Shown here piece by piece: positions 9,612 to 18,565 of a DNA stretch of 64,000 nt. How positions within the stretch are numbered: the first letter of the stretch is position 1; each line of letters begins with the position of its first letter. This stretch comes from Aquimarina aquimarini (GTDB lineage: Bacteria > Bacteroidota > Bacteroidia > Flavobacteriales > Flavobacteriaceae): the NCBI RefSeq assembly GCF_900299535.1, contig NZ_OMKE01000010.1:62001-126000 (forward strand), read 5' to 3'. The position numbers were made by a program, and so were the translations under genes. The notes under the pieces were generated by a model. The model was not told the DNA's origin. It saw only the letters and a program-made list of their open reading frames with translations, and searched no databases.

Positions 9612-10532
9612 GTGAAGAAGATAAATGCATTAATATATTCATTTGAAATAAATAAAATTGATACTGTTTATTTGATTGGAAAAAATGATGATTATTACAA
9701 ACTCTATTTAAAAGAGAATTTTAATTATTTTTTAAAAATAGATTTAAAAAGAGAGGTTCAAGATAATTTTATTGAATTAGAATTAGAAAATGTTCCAAAC
9801 GGAAATTTAACCCAAAAAGTTTCTCCAAAACTGGCATTAGAACTGTTAAACAAATGTAAGTGGCCTACCAGTTATGAACCTTATGAAGAGACTCTTTTAT
9901 TAACTAAACAATTACTGAATATTGTTAATTTTAAAATAATTAAGAAAAAAATAGATTTAAATCAGCCATTCTTTTTTTGGGTAAAAAAACAAGTAAATAG
10001 AGATGATTTAATAGGAGACCTTGCATATGACATATGTGGTGATAGAGATATTGGTTTGTTCAAAACTTACAAAGGCCTAGAGTCATATATTAAATTTAAG
10101 CAAGATGGTTTTTGGGAAATAGAATCATTTAAAGATTATAAAAAAGAAGGAAGTATAAGCCCTTTATTGTGTTTGAAGTTGGCAAAAATGGAATACGATG
10201 TTAATTTAAAAAAAGAAAAATTAAAAAAATTCAGAATACTTAATACAAAAGGATTTGTCTATTTCTTAAAACCAGAAAACAAATTAAAGCCGATAAAAAT
10301 AGGAGGAACAAAAAATATTAAACAAAGAGTTAAACAACTTCAAACGTCTCTCCCTTATGATTTGGAAATAATAGGTTATATCGAAACGTCAGACTACATA
10401 GGTCTTGAAAGAAAAATACATATGAAGTATAATAAGAAAAGAATAAAAAGGGAATGGTTTGATCTTACAATAGTTGAGGTTCAAAAAATAATTTCTGATT
10501 ATAATACATTAATAAAAAATAAAAGGATGTAA
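9612..10532 (+). CDS. Protein with C-terminal GIY-YIG-like (T5orf172/MUG113) domain
   Basis: 306 residues from a GTG start; no upstream ATG is available in frame. Residues ~215-300 resemble the T5orf172/MUG113 branch of the GIY-YIG nuclease superfamily: GFVYFLKPE, PIKIGGTKNIKQRVKQLQTS with the conserved Arg, and GLERKIHMKY with a conserved Glu, then a basic EWFDLT end. The N-terminal ~210 residues are Lys/Asn-rich and unrecognised. A nuclease or DNA-binding role is inference. It sits alone at the edge of an accessory stretch. No terminator is obvious on either side. Confidence 0.65.
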   Translation: MKKINALIYSFEINKIDTVYLIGKNDDYYKLYLKENFNYFLKIDLKREVQDNFIELELENVPNGNLTQKVSPKLALELLNKCKWPTSYEPYEETLLLTKQLLNIVNFKIIKKKIDLNQPFFFWVKKQVNRDDLIGDLAYDICGDRDIGLFKTYKGLESYIKFKQDGFWEIESFKDYKKEGSISPLLCLKLAKMEYDVNLKKEKLKKFRILNTKGFVYFLKPENKLKPIKIGGTKNIKQRVKQLQTSLPYDLEIIGYIETSDYIGLERKIHMKYNKKRIKREWFDLTIVEVQKIISDYNTLIKNKRM

Positions 10533-10684
10533 TATTATATTTCAAATAAGGCAGTTGATGTTTAGCCGAAATGCAAAACTACCAAATCTTTTGATTTACA
10601 GCTATATTTTGATTTTACACTTTGAGTAGTTGTGATATTTTGGTAGATTTTAGAGTGAAAAAACGAACAAACAATAATACTTTT

Positions 10685-11611
10685 ATGAACCCAATACTTA
10701 ATTATGATGAATGTTATGCCTTAGATATTTCTTCCAAGGCTTCCCTGTTGGCTGCTTCAGGTAATGACAAAAAGCTTAAACTCATCAATACTAATTCTAA
10801 TCAGGAACTTAAACAATTAAATATAGGTTCAAAAGGTCGAGTACTGAATTTTTCTCCTTGCGGAAAAATGATTATTTCAGGTTATATGACTTTAGTGTTA
10901 TGGGATTTAAATTCTTTTAAGCGTTTATTTTCCCTAAAGGGGCATAAACATATGGTAAATGGAGTACAGTTTTCTCCAGACAGTAAAATGATAGCTTCTG
11001 TTTCGGGGGCTAGTTACACACCACATGATTATACACTTAGAGTTTGGAATTCAAATGATGGTAAGTTAATACACAAATTAAAGTTTGATAGACCTCTTAC
11101 GGGTATTTTTTGGACAAAAGAAAAAAATATTTTGATATCCTCAGAAAACTCAGTAATAAAAGTAGATTTAACCAATTTAAAAACGGAGATTATTTATGAA
11201 GGACTTCCTTATTTTAATTTTGGTTTTTGTTATGAAAAAAATCAAATTCTAATCTCTGATCCACAAGGATTTAAATCAGGGGTAAAAGGGGTGAACGTGA
11301 TTAGTCTTGAGGGAACTCTATTACATAGACTAACACCTGATATTAAGCAAGACGTTACAAAATCAGTTTTTAATGTATTAGTTAAAGGAATAGACGGTGG
11401 ATATATAGCTGGATTTGGAATAGAAGACTATATACCATCACCTACTAATAAATATTTCATCGTTGTAAAATGGGACAGTAACGGAAAAGAGGTAAACAGA
11501 ATAGAAGAGTTTAGTGACTCCTTATTACAAGCTTTTACTTTTAACCAAGAAACAGAAATTCTTTATACTTGTGATTCTAAAGGATTAATTAAGAAATGGG
11601 GTTTTGAATAG
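10685..11611 (+). CDS. WD40-repeat protein
   Basis: I prefer the ATG at 10685 (308 residues) over an in-frame TTG at 10622, because the earlier residues are unlike the repeat domain. WD40-type blades are visible: ALDISSKASLLAASGNDKKLKLIN, SPCGKMIISGYMTLVLWDL, VQFSPDSKMIASVSG...LRVWNSNDGK, and a final TCDSKGLIKKWGF. This predicts a single seven-bladed beta-propeller closing at the C-terminus. There is no signal peptide, so it is probably cytoplasmic. Such proteins are protein-interaction scaffolds. No partner is evident from the neighbours. Confidence 0.8.
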   Translation: MNPILNYDECYALDISSKASLLAASGNDKKLKLINTNSNQELKQLNIGSKGRVLNFSPCGKMIISGYMTLVLWDLNSFKRLFSLKGHKHMVNGVQFSPDSKMIASVSGASYTPHDYTLRVWNSNDGKLIHKLKFDRPLTGIFWTKEKNILISSENSVIKVDLTNLKTEIIYEGLPYFNFGFCYEKNQILISDPQGFKSGVKGVNVISLEGTLLHRLTPDIKQDVTKSVFNVLVKGIDGGYIAGFGIEDYIPSPTNKYFIVVKWDSNGKEVNRIEEFSDSLLQAFTFNQETEILYTCDSKGLIKKWGFE

Positions 11612-11790
11612 ATTAATAAAACACACACAATTTGTATAAAACATATTTACCTTTTGTGATGCAAAGCTACTGTATTAGATAAGTAATGTTATGAATTATT
11701 GAGAAAAAGAGTAGTCTTATCAAAATTACAAAAGAAGAACAGAGCAAAAAAACATAAAGCCAGACATAATGTGATCTACAATTTAAGTTT

Positions 11791-12918
11791 ATGACATTTA
11801 CTATTATCGAATTATTAAGCATTCTTACAGTCTTTCTGTTCTCCTTTTTTGTGATGTATTTAGTTATTGCAGAAACGAGTAAAAAATTGAGTAATTTAAT
11901 ATTCGCCACCTATTTAATGATTATTATTTTAGATTTTTCTGCATATTTCTATCCTAAATTTATAACATTAACATATACGGTTGAAATGCTCCGTATGGAG
12001 GTATTAGCAGGTTTAAAAGCCCCTGTGCTCTATTTATATGTACTTTCGGTACTATATGATGATTTCAAGATAAAAATTAAATACCTACTTTTTTTTGTGC
12101 CTCTTTCTATTACTCTAGTAGTATTAATTCCTGATTTTTTCAATGTTAGTGCAAGAAAGCAAGCACTGTTTTTTCAAAATTTTTATGACCAACCAGAAGC
12201 TGTATTTATTACTTTTTTTGCCTATATAGTGGGGTATGTTTTTTTATTCGCAGGATTATATCAAATAAAACGCTATCAAAAAATTGTAAAACAAAATTAT
12301 TCAAACCTAAATGCTCTTGTAAACTGTGTTTGGCTAAAACAATTTTTAATTATAATAATTATTGGAACAACAATAACATTAATAAAAAATATGTATCAAT
12401 TAAGCTATGATGATATTGAGATTACTAATAATTTGCGCATTTTATTTTTACTTTTTGCGATCGTATTTGCCTCTTGGTTATTTAGTAAAGCATTATTAGC
12501 TCCAAAAACATTTCAAGGTATAAATGCTAGTTTACTTCCTATTAAAGGAAAAGCTAATAAAATTGAAGATGAAAATGTTAAACGTATAGAGTTATTTATG
12601 AAAGAAAAAGAATCATATCTAGATCCATCATTAACGCTTCGAAAACTAGGAGTTCAATTAAATATTCCACCAAGGGAATTATCCATTTTGATAAACCAAC
12701 ATATTGGCAAGCATTTTTTTGATTTTGTGAATGAATATCGAGTAAAAAAAGCAATGGAAACGTTAAGAAATACTTCATTGCAAAAGAAAACAATTCAAGA
12801 AATAATGTATGATGTAGGCTTTAATTCTAAAAATTCCTTTAATACAGCTTTTAAAAAGCATACAAACTTAACACCAACTCAGTATAAGAAAAATGCTGGT
12901 AGCCAGTTGTTTGAGTGA
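11791..12918 (+). CDS. AraC-family regulator with N-terminal membrane domain
   Basis: 375 residues. Residues 1-240 contain about six or seven hydrophobic helices (starting ELLSILTVFLFSFFVMYLV), the 7TM-like sensor seen in many Bacteroidota AraC proteins. Residues ~265-370 are an AraC/XylS DNA-binding domain with two helix-turn-helix units (LTLRKLGVQLNIPPRELS and TIQEIMYDVGFNSKNSF) and the closing TPTQYKKN motif. It is likely a membrane-bound sensor-regulator. The next gene, 88 bases downstream, encodes an exported serine hydrolase and is a plausible target. The signal is unknown. Confidence 0.88.
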   Translation: MTFTIIELLSILTVFLFSFFVMYLVIAETSKKLSNLIFATYLMIIILDFSAYFYPKFITLTYTVEMLRMEVLAGLKAPVLYLYVLSVLYDDFKIKIKYLLFFVPLSITLVVLIPDFFNVSARKQALFFQNFYDQPEAVFITFFAYIVGYVFLFAGLYQIKRYQKIVKQNYSNLNALVNCVWLKQFLIIIIIGTTITLIKNMYQLSYDDIEITNNLRILFLLFAIVFASWLFSKALLAPKTFQGINASLLPIKGKANKIEDENVKRIELFMKEKESYLDPSLTLRKLGVQLNIPPRELSILINQHIGKHFFDFVNEYRVKKAMETLRNTSLQKKTIQEIMYDVGFNSKNSFNTAFKKHTNLTPTQYKKNAGSQLFE

Positions 12919-12968
12919 AATAGGACTTGTTTGTACTAAAGTAGTACCATATTTTTTTGGTTATAAAA

Positions 12969-12976
12969 TACTTTTG
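12969..12976 (+). promoter_or_regulatory. Possible -7 box for the serine hydrolase gene
   Basis: TACTTTTG fits TAnnTTTG and lies 30 bases before the ATG at 13007. No well-spaced TTG -33 element is visible. Confidence 0.35.
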
Positions 12977-13006
12977 GAATTCGAAATTCAACAAAATTAA
13001 GATTAC

Positions 13007-14479
13007 ATGAAAAAATATTTTATTATCGTATTAGTTTTTTCCGCGACATTATCATTTGGACAATCTGATAATGACATTGCAGAAAAAACATTAAATCAAA
13101 AACTAGATTATTTTTTGAAGCTGGCCGATTCCTTAAGAGTTATGACAAATACATCTGGTGTTGGAATAGCAATCGTTTATAAAGATAGTATCATTTACAA
13201 AGGAGGATTGGGTTACCGTGATGTTTCTTATAAAAAACCTGTAACAGACAATACTTTGTTTCCAATAGGTTCTAATACCAAACCAATAACAGGAGTTGTT
13301 GCTTCAAAACTGGTAGAAAAAGAGTTATTAGATTGGAATATGCCTGTAAAAAAGTATTACCCTGAATTTGAAGTAGCAGATGAATATGTAACTCAAAACG
13401 CTACTGTAAAAGATTTATTTACTCATATGACAGGAGTAGGAAGATATGATTTGCTGTATTATCATAATTCATCAATTACCAGAGATGAAATAGTATCAAA
13501 ACTTCCTTTGTTTCAATCAAAGTTTCCATTAAGACAACAGCGGGCTTATAATAATTTTATGTACTTAGTTGCAGGAATGGTTGAAGAGAAAGTAAGCGGA
13601 AAAACTTGGGGTAATTTAGTTAATGAAGAAGTTTTTATACCATTAAAAATGAATAATTCATTCACTTCATTTCAACAATGTTTGGATTATAAAGAAAGAT
13701 CAAAAGGGTATAAGTTAGATGGAAAAACAGAGGTGGATTATCAGAATATTGATGTTATTGCACCTGCTGGATCAATATCTTCAACGCCACATGATATGGC
13801 ATTATGGGTTCAAATGTTAACAAACAGAGGTATGGCCGGTAACAAAACCTTTCTCACACAAAATCAATTGAATTACTTAACAGGACCTCAAGCTCCTTTT
13901 AATCCCAACCGTTCGGTAAGTACTGCTATTGGGTGGATTACATTGCCTTATAACGGAACGAAGTATTTTCAAAAAGAAGGGGCAATAGACGGTTTCAGAT
14001 CAAAAGTGACTATTATTGAAAACAAATTTGGAATTGCAATAATGACAAACACTTGGTCTGATTATATTTCTTTGATTACAGATTATGCCACAAATATTTT
14101 TGTAGATGATAACTATGAAAGAGATTATGAATGGGAAAAATTATTAGCATATAAAAAACCAAAAAAAGACAATAATCAAGCTAGAAAAGCAATCCCATTA
14201 TTACATAACTTAAATGAGTATATTGGTTCTTATGAAGATGAAATATATGGAATCATTGAAATTACTGAAAAAAATAAAGAGCTTTATTTTAAGTTTCATG
14301 ATTTTAAAAGTAATATGGAACATACTGGGTTTGATAATTTTCAAGTCAAATTAGATTTGGGAGGTAAAGATGAGGTGTTTGATTTTCATATTCATACAGG
14401 TATAGGTGGTGAAATTGACCAAATTGAATTTAAAATAGAATCTGGACTGCCAACTTCAATTTTTGAGAAAAAGAAATGA
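13007..14479 (+). CDS. Serine hydrolase, class C beta-lactamase-like
   Basis: 490 residues with a signal peptide (~1-18, ending SFGQ), so periplasmic or secreted. It has the class C/penicillin-binding fold signatures: SxxK as S89-N-T-K92 (PIGSNTKPITG) and YxN as Y181-N-N183 (RAYNNFMYL). The KTG-equivalent is probably in the EGAIDGFRSK region. The last ~100 residues form a separate beta-rich domain of unknown role. Family members include peptidases, esterases and resistance enzymes; nothing here singles out beta-lactam hydrolysis. It follows the AraC-type regulator on the same strand. Confidence 0.88.
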   Translation: MKKYFIIVLVFSATLSFGQSDNDIAEKTLNQKLDYFLKLADSLRVMTNTSGVGIAIVYKDSIIYKGGLGYRDVSYKKPVTDNTLFPIGSNTKPITGVVASKLVEKELLDWNMPVKKYYPEFEVADEYVTQNATVKDLFTHMTGVGRYDLLYYHNSSITRDEIVSKLPLFQSKFPLRQQRAYNNFMYLVAGMVEEKVSGKTWGNLVNEEVFIPLKMNNSFTSFQQCLDYKERSKGYKLDGKTEVDYQNIDVIAPAGSISSTPHDMALWVQMLTNRGMAGNKTFLTQNQLNYLTGPQAPFNPNRSVSTAIGWITLPYNGTKYFQKEGAIDGFRSKVTIIENKFGIAIMTNTWSDYISLITDYATNIFVDDNYERDYEWEKLLAYKKPKKDNNQARKAIPLLHNLNEYIGSYEDEIYGIIEITEKNKELYFKFHDFKSNMEHTGFDNFQVKLDLGGKDEVFDFHIHTGIGGEIDQIEFKIESGLPTSIFEKKK

Positions 14480-14627
14480 AAACAAACTTTTATAATATCT
14501 GTTAAATTAAGAAAGATACAAGATCATAATTTATTATAATAGCATTGATTATAAGCGTCTCTACAAAGACTTTTTTCTTTATTAATAGATTATTATATTT
14601 ATTTTTTAGTAAATATTAAAAGAAGCT

Positions 14628-15374
14628 ATGAGTATATTTAAAAAAATATTTGGAAAATCAGAAAAAGAAAATATTAAAATTAATAAATCTGATTTTTTAG
14701 TAATTAAAAAAACTGATTTTAAAAACTTTACAGATTTAGTTAACCAAAATGCAGGGCTTTCTTTTGAGAAACAACAAAATTTTAATGATTTAACAGGGGA
14801 GCTAGCTTGGAATATCAACCTAAGTACTGCAACACTATCTTTTGGAAACCTAGATTTTCCTATCGAAGTAATCGGTTCTTTATCATTTAATGATTATTCA
14901 TGGATGTGGGGATGGGCTAATTCTAAAAGTGGAATCCCAGAAAATCTTTTGCAAAGCTCATTAAAATTAAAACAAATAGGGAAAGAAAAACAAATCAAAG
15001 AATTTACAGAAGGGCATTTTAGTGTAGAAGAAGGATTTGAACATAAAATGGGAATAGTTGCTAGTGGGCTTCTAAACGCAGATGCATATTTTTGTGCAAA
15101 CTATGGGCAAGGAACAATGATTTTAACTTTAAAAAGTGATAAAATACCAAAAATTGATACGAATAAATTAGAGAAAGTATTAACAACTTTCCCACAGCTA
15201 ATAAGTAGCCTTGATTTAAACCATAAAGAAGCTTTTAAAAACTATTTGATTGATCGAAATTTTAAACTTAATGTATCATCCAAAAATAAGATTGAAGGCT
15301 TGAAAATTAATAAAGCTTTAGTTGCTGAATTTGACGAGCTTAACAGATTGAAATCACTTAATGGAACAATATAA
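14628..15374 (+). CDS. DUF6882-like cytoplasmic protein
   Basis: 248 residues, no signal peptide. The central block SFNDYSWMWGWANS followed by a helix-rich region resembles DUF6882-type proteins, which carry a Trp-rich 'WxWGWAN' core. The N-terminus is very Lys-rich (FKKIFGKSEKENIKINKS). Function is unknown. The gene stands alone with long AT-rich flanks (148 bases before, 92 after), like its neighbours in this accessory stretch. Confidence 0.65.
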   Translation: MSIFKKIFGKSEKENIKINKSDFLVIKKTDFKNFTDLVNQNAGLSFEKQQNFNDLTGELAWNINLSTATLSFGNLDFPIEVIGSLSFNDYSWMWGWANSKSGIPENLLQSSLKLKQIGKEKQIKEFTEGHFSVEEGFEHKMGIVASGLLNADAYFCANYGQGTMILTLKSDKIPKIDTNKLEKVLTTFPQLISSLDLNHKEAFKNYLIDRNFKLNVSSKNKIEGLKINKALVAEFDELNRLKSLNGTI

Positions 15375-15466
15375 ACGTTTTACTATTATTTTAAGATTGT
15401 TTAGAATCTCTCTATAATTATAACATATGTTTTTATAATTAAAATACATTACTAATAATTCCTATA

Positions 15467-16036
15467 ATGAATGACTTGATAGGTGTAATAGAATCAAAAA
15501 TAGAGCTAAGCAGTTCAGATAAAAAATATATTTGTTCACTAGGAAAACCTATTTGTGTAAATAAAAAAAGTAATCTTTTAAGAGGAGGGCAGGTTTCAAA
15601 TAAATTGTATTTTATACAAAAAGGGATTTTAAGAAGCTATCACATCTCTAAAAAAGGAGATGATTTGACATCCGAAATAGTTTCTTCATTAAATTTTTAT
15701 ACAAATTTCGAAAGTTTTGGGAATGGTACTCCCAGTGTAGAGTACATAGAGGCATTAACAGATTGTGAATTAATTGAAATATCTAAAGAAAGCTATTTAA
15801 GTCTTTTTAACAAGGTAAAAGGCTGGCCTCTGTTTTGTAATTCTTTGTATGAAAAGTATATTAAAAAAAGCGCTGCTAGAGTAAATTCCCTTAAAAATTT
15901 ATCTGCCAAAGAGAGGTATAATGATTTTGTTTCTAAAAACCCAGAAATTGTTAAATCAATTCCAATAAAACATTTAGCCTCTTATCTGGGGATCAAACCA
16001 CAATCATTAAGTAGGATTAGAAGTCATAAGATTTAG
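15467..16036 (+). CDS. Crp/Fnr-family transcriptional regulator
   Basis: 189 residues, the common length of Bacteroidota Crp-like proteins. The N-terminal cyclic-nucleotide-binding beta-roll runs from ~20 to 120 (GGQVSNKLYFIQKGILRSYHI, then ...YIEALTDCELIEISKESY). A short C-terminal winged-helix segment (IPIKHLASYLGIKPQSLSRIRS) binds DNA. There is no Fnr-type Cys cluster, so it is not an Fe-S oxygen sensor. The ligand is unknown. The next gene (DUF1569) starts 59 bases later on the same strand and may be cotranscribed. Confidence 0.85.
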   Translation: MNDLIGVIESKIELSSSDKKYICSLGKPICVNKKSNLLRGGQVSNKLYFIQKGILRSYHISKKGDDLTSEIVSSLNFYTNFESFGNGTPSVEYIEALTDCELIEISKESYLSLFNKVKGWPLFCNSLYEKYIKKSAARVNSLKNLSAKERYNDFVSKNPEIVKSIPIKHLASYLGIKPQSLSRIRSHKI

Positions 16037-16095
16037 TAACATTTGTGATTTTATTTGAATGCCGTAAAAAATATTTTTGTCCAAAATTATACAAT

Positions 16096-16551
16096 ATGGA
16101 CATATTAAATTATCAAGAAGTCAAAACTAGTATTCAAAAGTTAACTACTTCAACCCCGAGAAAGTTTGGAAAAATGACCCCGCAACATGTTATAGAACAC
16201 TTGACTTTTGCTCTTATGTTTTCAAATGGAGAAATGCCTCAAAAATTAATAGTTTCTGTAGAGAGTGCAAGGAAAACCAAAGAGTATTTTGTAAAACAGA
16301 ATAATGAATTTGAACCAGGTTTTAAAACACCACTTTTAGGAGATGAACCTCCTGAATATGTTTTTGAAAACTTAGAAGTAGCAAAAGAAAAACTTTTAAA
16401 AGCTATTATTGGGTTTAAAGAATATTTTAAGGTATACCCAAAAGAAAAACCAATCAATCCAATAATGGGGCATCTAGATAGAGAAGAATGGATCATTCTT
16501 CATAATAAACATTTTAAACACCATTTTTACCAATACGGGATCGAGATTTAA
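16096..16551 (+). CDS. DUF1569-like (DinB/YfiT fold) protein
   Basis: 151 residues from ATG 16096. An in-frame GTG at 16045 would add 17 unlikely residues. The sequence has a DinB-like four-helix pattern: TPRKFGKMTPQHVIEHLTFAL carries the first His, and a C-terminal HNKHFKHHFYQYG segment has several candidate metal ligands. DUF1569 proteins belong to the DinB/YfiT superfamily, often metal-dependent transferases. The actual substrate is unknown. Confidence 0.7.
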   Translation: MDILNYQEVKTSIQKLTTSTPRKFGKMTPQHVIEHLTFALMFSNGEMPQKLIVSVESARKTKEYFVKQNNEFEPGFKTPLLGDEPPEYVFENLEVAKEKLLKAIIGFKEYFKVYPKEKPINPIMGHLDREEWIILHNKHFKHHFYQYGIEI

Positions 16552-16718
16552 AACAATATCTATAAAAATGAGAAAAGGTATTAAGATAGCCAAATATAAA
16601 ATTGTTTTATAAAAATCATAAAAACAAAATATTTATATTTGGCTTAGTACCAGCTTTGAAAAAAGAATAATCGATCTATTTCTCATACTGATAGTTAGAA
16701 AACATTAATTAACCCCAA

Positions 16719-17231
16719 ATGAAACATTCTAAAAGAGATTTAAATAATTATAAAAGAATTACAGTAGAACCAGTTCAAAATTACAAAGCTGTAATAATAG
16801 GAATTGCACTTATTGGTCTTTTCTTTTTTATTAGAAACTCTTATATAAAATATAGTAATAGAGTATTTCAAGACCATGATTGGTTTTATGCACTTTTTTT
16901 AATAGGTATTCCCATTTTATCTAGATTTATATTTTTACGTTGGATAAGAAGCTTATCTGATAAAATAGGAAAAAATGTTAATCGATGGACTATTTATGGA
17001 CTAATTAGCCCGAACATTTCATTAATTATGCTAGGATTGTCTGATTTGAAACTTCAAAGTGAAGAAGCAAATACTATTGTATTAGAAAAAAGAAAAGACT
17101 ATGGTAGAAAAGTTTTTGGTTTAAAGGAAGATGTATTAGAGAAAAAAGAACTAAAAAGAAAGTTAGAAACACTAAAAAAAGATGTTAATGAAGAGCTTCA
17201 GGAAGCACTAAAAGATTACTATTCAAAATAA
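16719..17231 (+). CDS. Two-helix membrane protein with coiled-coil tail
   Basis: 170 residues. Two hydrophobic segments (~27-42 and ~56-76) are followed by a soluble region. From ~125 to 168 there is a Lys/Glu-rich heptad-like segment (EKKELKRKLETLKKDVNEEL) that predicts a coiled coil. No family was recognised. The ATG start follows a 167-base AT-rich gap in which I see no other feature. The next gene is the LanC-like protein, 70 bases later on the same strand. Confidence 0.65.
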   Translation: MKHSKRDLNNYKRITVEPVQNYKAVIIGIALIGLFFFIRNSYIKYSNRVFQDHDWFYALFLIGIPILSRFIFLRWIRSLSDKIGKNVNRWTIYGLISPNISLIMLGLSDLKLQSEEANTIVLEKRKDYGRKVFGLKEDVLEKKELKRKLETLKKDVNEELQEALKDYYSK

Positions 17232-17301
17232 TAAATAATAAGTTCTGGGTTAATTATAATAAGTGAAAAAATAAAAAGGGCTGTTTAACACAAAATCACA
17301 C

Positions 17302-18519
17302 ATGAATATTGAAACTCAATTAAGAAATAAATTACAAGAAATAAGTCAAATTCTGGAGATTAAAATAGATCAAAATAATGAAGTAGGAGTTTTATCTGGT
17401 ATTTCTGGAGTTGCGTTATTTCAATTTTATTATTCAAGGTTTACAGAAGATGATACCCATGCAGATAAAGGAGCAGAAACCATAACAAAAACAATTGAGT
17501 TAATTAATAATGGGTTTACCTATCCTACTTTTTGTGCTGGTATCTCAGGAGCCTGTTGGGCGCTCGAAATTCTCAAAGAAGAAGAATTTATTGAGCTAGA
17601 TGATGATTTTCTCTCTTCAGAATTAGATTCGTATTTAGTAGAAGCTATGCGGGCAGATATCAAAATAGCCTATTTTGATTTCTTGCATGGAGCTATAGGG
17701 TATGGGTATTATTTTTTGAAACGATACCAGAAAGCATCATCAGAGGCCTCTAGAAAAGTTTATAAAGCATATCTTGATGAACTGATAGCCGCGCTAAAAA
17801 AAACATCCAAAGAAAATGAACAAGGAGTTTGGTGGCAATCTGTTTTGAATAAAGAAAAAGGGATTGTTGGTTGTAATCTTGGATTATCACATGGTATATC
17901 AAGTACTGTAAATTTTTTAGCGAGGATAGCAGTATATGATGAGTTTTATGAGGATGTTATTGAGCTAGTGCAAAAGACAGCTTATTATATATTGAGTTAT
18001 AAAAGTAAGGATACCATGTTGACAGCAATGTATCCCAATTGGATTGTTGAAGGTAATAAAACCGATGACTCTTCTAGGTTAGCATGGTGTTATGGAGATT
18101 TAGGGATAGGGATATCTTTATTAAAAGCAGCAGAAGTATTAAAAGATACCCAACTATATGACGAAGCAATTATCACATTAAAGCATTCTACAAAACGTAG
18201 AAATCTCGAAGAAGCTGGAGTCAAAGATGCAGGAATATGTCATGGTACTTATGGGATACTTCATATGTATACCTATTTGTATAAAAAAACCAAAGATCAA
18301 GTATTCAAAGAAGCTTCTGATTTTTGGATGCAACAAGCTTTAGATATAGGAGTACATGATGATGGATATGCTGGATATAAAGTATGGAGAGGGGTAGAGG
18401 AAGAAAAATGGATAAACGAGATAAATGTACTAGAAGGAGTAGCAGGGATAGGATTGACTATACTGTCCTATTTAACTCCTTTACAGACCAAGTGGGATGA
18501 ATCCTTATTGATAGGCTAA
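17302..18519 (+). CDS. LanC-like (lanthionine synthetase C family) protein
   Basis: 405 residues, the usual LanC length. Repeating Gly-rich helical hairpins of the alpha/alpha toroid are evident (VLSGISGVALF, CAGISGACWAL, FLHGAIGYGYY, LGLSHGISSTV, WCYGDLGIGIS, GICHGTYGILH, LEGVAGIGLT). The zinc ligands are present: Cys263 in WCYGD, and Cys313-His314 in ICHG. Catalytic LanC adds Cys thiols to dehydroalanine or dehydrobutyrine in lanthipeptides. No LanB dehydratase, precursor peptide or exporter gene is visible in the flanking genes. The protein is therefore an orphan cyclase acting on a distant precursor, or a LANCL-like enzyme with another role. Confidence 0.88.
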   Translation: MNIETQLRNKLQEISQILEIKIDQNNEVGVLSGISGVALFQFYYSRFTEDDTHADKGAETITKTIELINNGFTYPTFCAGISGACWALEILKEEEFIELDDDFLSSELDSYLVEAMRADIKIAYFDFLHGAIGYGYYFLKRYQKASSEASRKVYKAYLDELIAALKKTSKENEQGVWWQSVLNKEKGIVGCNLGLSHGISSTVNFLARIAVYDEFYEDVIELVQKTAYYILSYKSKDTMLTAMYPNWIVEGNKTDDSSRLAWCYGDLGIGISLLKAAEVLKDTQLYDEAIITLKHSTKRRNLEEAGVKDAGICHGTYGILHMYTYLYKKTKDQVFKEASDFWMQQALDIGVHDDGYAGYKVWRGVEEEKWINEINVLEGVAGIGLTILSYLTPLQTKWDESLLIG

Positions 18520-18565
18520 TTCATATAGAATAATAAACAATAAATATATATTTAATTAGGATACA

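Noticed and set aside
13007..14479. Calling the serine hydrolase an antibiotic-resistance beta-lactamase
   Set aside because: Class C-like motifs are shared by many peptidases and esterases; nothing indicates beta-lactam activity.
9600..18519. Prophage or genomic island
   Set aside because: The gene content looks accessory, but there is no integrase, tRNA, direct-repeat ends or phage structural gene.
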